Made by a program: the position numbers and the translations under genes. The notes under the pieces were generated by a model. It saw only the letters and a program-made list of their open reading frames with translations, did not search any database and was not told the origin of the DNA. 10,290 nt of DNA from Mycobacteriaceae bacterium (GTDB lineage Bacteria; Actinomycetota; Actinomycetes; Mycobacteriales; Mycobacteriaceae): contig JAFAWC010000592.1 of the NCBI GenBank assembly GCA_019242135.1, forward strand, positions 1 to 10,290, given 5' to 3'. Numbering within the stretch: the first letter of the stretch is position 1; each line of letters opens with the position of its first letter. Positions 7,408 to 10,290 of this stretch are shown piece by piece.

Positions 7408-7425
7408 CATTGTTCGGTAACGATG
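7408..7425. promoter_or_regulatory. Imperfect palindrome at the -35 region of the WS/DGAT promoter
   Basis: CATTGTT-CGGT-AACGATG has 7-nt arms with one mismatch around a 4-nt centre. Relative to a start at 7379 it covers about -29 to -46, where a repressor would block RNA polymerase. It is short and could be chance; no specific regulator is implied. Confidence 0.25.
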
Positions 7426-7440
7426 TGAGGAAGTCCACTG

Positions 7441-7471
7441 CACCTCACGTTCACGTCGAGGTCGTGAGGTG
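7441..7471. promoter_or_regulatory. Perfect 9-bp inverted repeat in the divergent WS/DGAT-panB intergenic region
   Basis: CACCTCACG (7441-7449) and CGTGAGGTG (7463-7471) are perfect inverted copies separated by 13 nt. A further GTGAGG lies at 7425-7430. The site is about 62-92 bp upstream of the WS/DGAT start codon and about 80-110 bp upstream of panB, so a bound dimeric regulator could affect either gene. If panB transcription starts further upstream, it could instead form a hairpin in the panB leader. The intergenic region 7380-7550 contains no gene. Confidence 0.4.
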
Positions 7472-7539
7472 GCAGACTGGAACCGTCAGACGAACCCGGG
7501 GACCCCATAGGGCCACGAGGATCGACCCGACCGACGCAC

Positions 7540-7545
7540 GAGGGA
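7540..7545 (+). promoter_or_regulatory. Ribosome binding site of panB (GAGGGA)
   Basis: GAGGGA precedes two consecutive ATG codons at 7548 and 7551. With GAGG (7540-7543) as core, the spacer is 4 nt to the first ATG and 7 nt to the second, so the second ATG is favoured. That start gives MSEQTVYG, which agrees with the M. tuberculosis PanB N-terminus as I remember it. Confidence 0.55.
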
Positions 7546-7550
7546 CAATG

Positions 7551-8408
7551 ATGTCTGAGCAGACGGTTTACGGTGCTGCGGGCGCGGCGCCTGATGGTGC
7601 CTCCGGCACGCCGCGGAGCAAGACCCGCATCCACCACCTGCAGAAAATGAAGGCCGAGGGGCACAAGTGGGCGATGCTCACCGCCTACGACTACTCGTCC
7701 GCACGCATCTTCGATGACGCCGGGATCCCGGTCCTGCTGGTCGGTGACTCCGCCGCCAATGTCGTCTACGGCTACGACACCACGGTGCCGATCTCGATCG
7801 ATGAGCTGATCCCGCTCGTGCGGGGCGTGGTCCGGGGCGCACCGCACGCGTTCGTGGTCGCCGACATGCCGTTCGGCAGCTACGAGGCCGGCGCGGCACA
7901 GGCGCTGGCGAGTGCGACCCGATTCATGAAGGAGGCCGGCGCGCACGCCGTCAAGCTGGAGGGCGGCGAGCGGGTTTGCGACCAGATCGCGACGCTTTCC
8001 GCGGCAGGTATCCCCGTGATGGCGCATATCGGCTTCACACCGCAGAGCGTGAACGCGCTCGGCGGTTTCCGGGTGCAGGGCCGCGGCGACGCCGCCGAGC
8101 AGACCATCGCCGACGCGATCGCGGTAGCAGAGGCCGGTGCATTCTCGGTTGTCATGGAGATGGTGCCCGCCGAGTTGGCGACTCAGATCACCGGCAAGCT
8201 CACGATCCCAACAATTGGGATCGGTGCGGGCCCGAACTGCGACGCGCAGGTGCTGGTGTGGCAGGACATGGCCGGGATGACCGCTGGTAAGACCGCGCGC
8301 TTCGTGAAGCGCTTCGCCGAGATCGGGGCCGAATTGTCGCGCGCGGCAAGGCAATACGCCGACGAGGTGGCCAGTGGAGCGTTCCCGGCCGAGGAGCACA
8401 GCTTCTAG
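7551..8408 (+). CDS. panB: 3-methyl-2-oxobutanoate hydroxymethyltransferase (ketopantoate hydroxymethyltransferase)
   Basis: PanB transfers a hydroxymethyl group from 5,10-methylene-tetrahydrofolate to 2-oxoisovalerate to give ketopantoate, the first committed step of pantothenate and CoA synthesis; cytosolic, usually a decameric (beta/alpha)8 barrel. The 285-residue protein shows the Mg ligands Asp66 (LVGDS), Asp105 (VVADMPFGS) and Glu137 (VKLEGG), the substrate-binding Lys135 and His159 ([10 protein letters not shown]), and the catalytic Glu203 (VMEMVP). The first 25 residues are a variable Ala/Gly/Pro-rich extension as in other mycobacterial PanB. An ATG one codon earlier (7548) is possible but has a tighter RBS spacing. 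The gene is divergent from the WS/DGAT-hip1 block and is followed after 30 bp by the CYTH-CHAD gene on the same strand, so these two are probably co-transcribed. Confidence 0.97.
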   Translation: MSEQTVYGAAGAAPDGASGTPRSKTRIHHLQKMKAEGHKWAMLTAYDYSSARIFDDAGIPVLLVGDSAANVVYGYDTTVPISIDELIPLVRGVVRGAPHAFVVADMPFGSYEAGAAQALASATRFMKEAGAHAVKLEGGERVCDQIATLSAAGIPVMAHIGFTPQSVNALGGFRVQGRGDAAEQTIADAIAVAEAGAFSVVMEMVPAELATQITGKLTIPTIGIGAGPNCDAQVLVWQDMAGMTAGKTARFVKRFAEIGAELSRAARQYADEVASGAFPAEEHSF

Positions 8409-8438
8409 CGTTCGCCTTGGTGTGGCACGCTGTGGGTG

Positions 8439-9923
8439 ATGACATCCCCCGAAGGCGCCTCACAGCATTTAGAGGTTGAGCGCAAGTTCGATGTCGTGGA
8501 TTCGACGGTGTCGCCGTCGTTCGAAGGCATCGCCACGGTGGCGCGTGTCGAGCGCACGCCCGCGCTGCGGCTCGACGCCGTTTACTTCGACACCCCGGGA
8601 CGGGATCTCGCGGCGCACCGCATCACGTTGCGCCGCCGCACCGGAGGATCTGACGCAGGCTGGCATTTGAAGTTGCCCGCCGGGCCGGAGGCCCGAACCG
8701 AAGTTCGCGCACCGCTCGGTGCCGACGAGATACCCGGCGATCTGCGCGATGTGGTGTTGGCGATCGTGCGTGACCGTCCGCTCGAGCCGGTCGCGCGCAT
8801 CACGACGAGCCGCACCGTGGAGCACCTGTACGGCCCCGACGGCAGGGCGCTGGCGGAGTTCGCCGACGACCACGTGAGCGCGTGGGCAGAGGGCGACGTC
8901 GACGAGCAGCACTGGCGGGAGTGGGAAGTCGAGCTGTCCGAAGAAGGGGGCGCCGACGAGCAGCTGCTCGACAGGTTGAGCAACCGGCTGCTGGACGCCG
9001 GCGCTCAACCGGCAGGCCACGGCTCGAAGTTGGCCCGGGTACTGGACGGCTCGGTGCCGCAGCCGGGTCCCGCGCCGGCCCCTGATGAGCCGGTGCACCG
9101 CGCGGTGGCCGCGGAGGTTGACAACCTGCTGGTGTGGGATCGTGCGGTGCGCGCCGATGTCGAGGACTCCATTCACCAGATGCGGGTCACCACACGAAAG
9201 ATCCGCAGCCTGCTTCAGGCGTCCGAGTCGGCGTTCGGGCTGTCGGACGACGCATGGATTCTCGATGAGTTGCGGCAGTTGGCGAGCGTGCTGGGCATCG
9301 CGAGGGATGCCGAGGTGCTTGCCGAGCGGTACGAAAGAGCGCTCGACGAGATGCCTGACGAGCTGGTGCGCGGGCCGGTGCGCGAGAGGCTAGTAGAGGG
9401 TGCTCGGCGCAGGTACCGATCCGGCTGGCGAAAGTCAATGGCCGCGATGCGTTCTCAGCGGTACTTCCGGCTGCTCGACGCGCTGGAGGGACTGGTCGCC
9501 GCCGAACCGCCCCCGCTGGAGGACGGCGACGAGATCTCGTCGGACACCACTGTCGCGTCGGGCTACCAGCGCGTGCGCAAGCAGGCCAAGCGCGCCAAGA
9601 AGGCCGAGATGGAGCACCGCGACGAGGCGCTTCACCGAGTTCGCAAGAGCGCCAAGCGGTTGCGGTACACAGCGGCGGCGGTCGACGCGAAACGGGTTTC
9701 GGAGGCCGCCAAGAACATCCAGTCTCTGCTCGGCGACCACCAGGACAGCGTGGTCAGCCGCACACATCTGAGCCAGCAGTCCGAGGCAGCCCACGGTGCA
9801 GACGAGGACACGTTCACGTACGGCCTGCTCTACGCGCGCGAAGCCCAGCTGGCGCGCGACTGCCGAGAACAGCTGCGCCCGGTACTGAAGGCGTTGAACA
9901 AGGCGGTACGCAAGGAGTTATAG
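8439..9923 (+). CDS. CYTH-CHAD domain protein (putative inorganic triphosphatase/polyphosphate-binding)
   Basis: A 494-residue two-domain protein. The CYTH domain (about residues 10-205) opens with the signature ExExK as EVERK (Glu12, Glu14, Lys16). It continues with strands carrying the expected charged residues: RITLRRR (61-67), WHLKLP with Lys78, EVR (88-90), EWEVEL (161-166) and GSKLAR. CYTH tunnel enzymes hydrolyse triphosphate-containing substrates with Mg. The CHAD domain (about 218-490) is helical and very basic, with the two characteristic histidine helices IHQMRVTTRKIRSLL (245-259) and LHRVRKSAKRLRY (398-410). CHAD domains bind polyphosphate. So a polyphosphate- or PPPi-directed function is likely but the substrate is inferred. 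A GTG directly before the chosen ATG (8436) is an alternative start; no strong RBS is seen. It corresponds in position to M. tuberculosis Rv2226. Its stop codon abuts the 3' end of rnpB. Confidence 0.93.
   Translation: MTSPEGASQHLEVERKFDVVDSTVSPSFEGIATVARVERTPALRLDAVYFDTPGRDLAAHRITLRRRTGGSDAGWHLKLPAGPEARTEVRAPLGADEIPGDLRDVVLAIVRDRPLEPVARITTSRTVEHLYGPDGRALAEFADDHVSAWAEGDVDEQHWREWEVELSEEGGADEQLLDRLSNRLLDAGAQPAGHGSKLARVLDGSVPQPGPAPAPDEPVHRAVAAEVDNLLVWDRAVRADVEDSIHQMRVTTRKIRSLLQASESAFGLSDDAWILDELRQLASVLGIARDAEVLAERYERALDEMPDELVRGPVRERLVEGARRRYRSGWRKSMAAMRSQRYFRLLDALEGLVAAEPPPLEDGDEISSDTTVASGYQRVRKQAKRAKKAEMEHRDEALHRVRKSAKRLRYTAAAVDAKRVSEAAKNIQSLLGDHQDSVVSRTHLSQQSEAAHGADEDTFTYGLLYAREAQLARDCREQLRPVLKALNKAVRKEL

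Positions 9924-10290
<367 letters not shown>

Noticed and set aside
7500..7540. Plus-strand promoter for panB
   Set aside because: I found no TANNNT hexamer at a sensible distance with a -35 partner; CATAGG at 7506-7511 is too weak to annotate.
6135..7547. Long plus-strand open frame in phase with and upstream of panB
   Set aside because: It is antisense to the WS/DGAT gene, shows no family motifs, is Arg/His-rich as expected for a high-GC shadow frame, and PanB has a well-placed RBS and start at 7551.
7380..8399. N-terminal extension of the WS/DGAT frame by 340 codons
   Set aside because: The extension is antisense to panB and the divergent promoter region; the family N-terminus [11 protein letters not shown] begins at 7379.

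Overview
The window looks like mycobacterial chromosome, most likely a rapid-growing or environmental Mycobacterium/Mycolicibacterium. The evidence is high GC, mycobacterial-type proteins throughout (GlnA2, Hip1/CaeA-type hydrolases, a WS/DGAT acyltransferase, a PanB closely matching the M. tuberculosis enzyme as I remember it) and an actinobacterial RNase P RNA. The gene order glnA2 - hydrolase - hip1 - (divergent) panB - CYTH/CHAD - rnpB corresponds, from memory, to the M. tuberculosis Rv2222c-Rv2226 neighbourhood. Two genes appear to be additional here: a third Hip1-type hydrolase and a WS/DGAT gene.

Minus-strand block (right to left, 7379 to 1). A WS/DGAT acyltransferase (7379-5973) overlaps the Hip1 homologue (5976-4465) by 4 nt. 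That gene overlaps a second Hip1-type lipoprotein hydrolase (4471-2981) by 7 nt. After 88 bp comes a third paralogue (2892-1366) with an ordinary signal peptide instead of a lipobox. After another 60 bp comes glnA2 (1305 to beyond base 1), lacking only its last residues. All three hydrolases keep the Ser-Asp-His triad, the oxyanion-loop glycines and the same ten cysteines. They look like active, exported, disulfide-stabilised alpha/beta-hydrolase proteases or esterases of the cell envelope.

Divergent intergenic region (7380-7550). This 171-bp region separates the WS/DGAT-hip1 block from panB. On the minus side it carries a TAACAT -10-like hexamer exactly 7 nt before the WS/DGAT ATG, which suggests a leaderless transcript. 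It also carries a perfect 9-bp inverted repeat (7441-7471) and a weaker palindrome (7408-7425) that could be operators.

Plus-strand block. panB (ketopantoate hydroxymethyltransferase, first step of pantothenate/CoA synthesis) is followed after 30 bp by a CYTH-CHAD protein, a putative triphosphate hydrolase/polyphosphate-binding fusion. Its stop codon directly abuts the 3' end of rnpB, which is convergent on the minus strand and runs off the right edge without its 5' end.

Functionally, the window combines nitrogen assimilation (GlnA2), envelope proteolysis (Hip1 family), neutral lipid synthesis (WS/DGAT), CoA precursor synthesis (PanB), polyphosphate-related metabolism (CYTH-CHAD) and tRNA maturation (RNase P RNA). 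No mobile element, CRISPR array or tRNA was seen, and no gene-free stretch exceeds about 170 bp. The most notable feature is the tandem Hip1-type hydrolase triplet coupled to an acyltransferase. I did not find a clearly new defence or mobile system.
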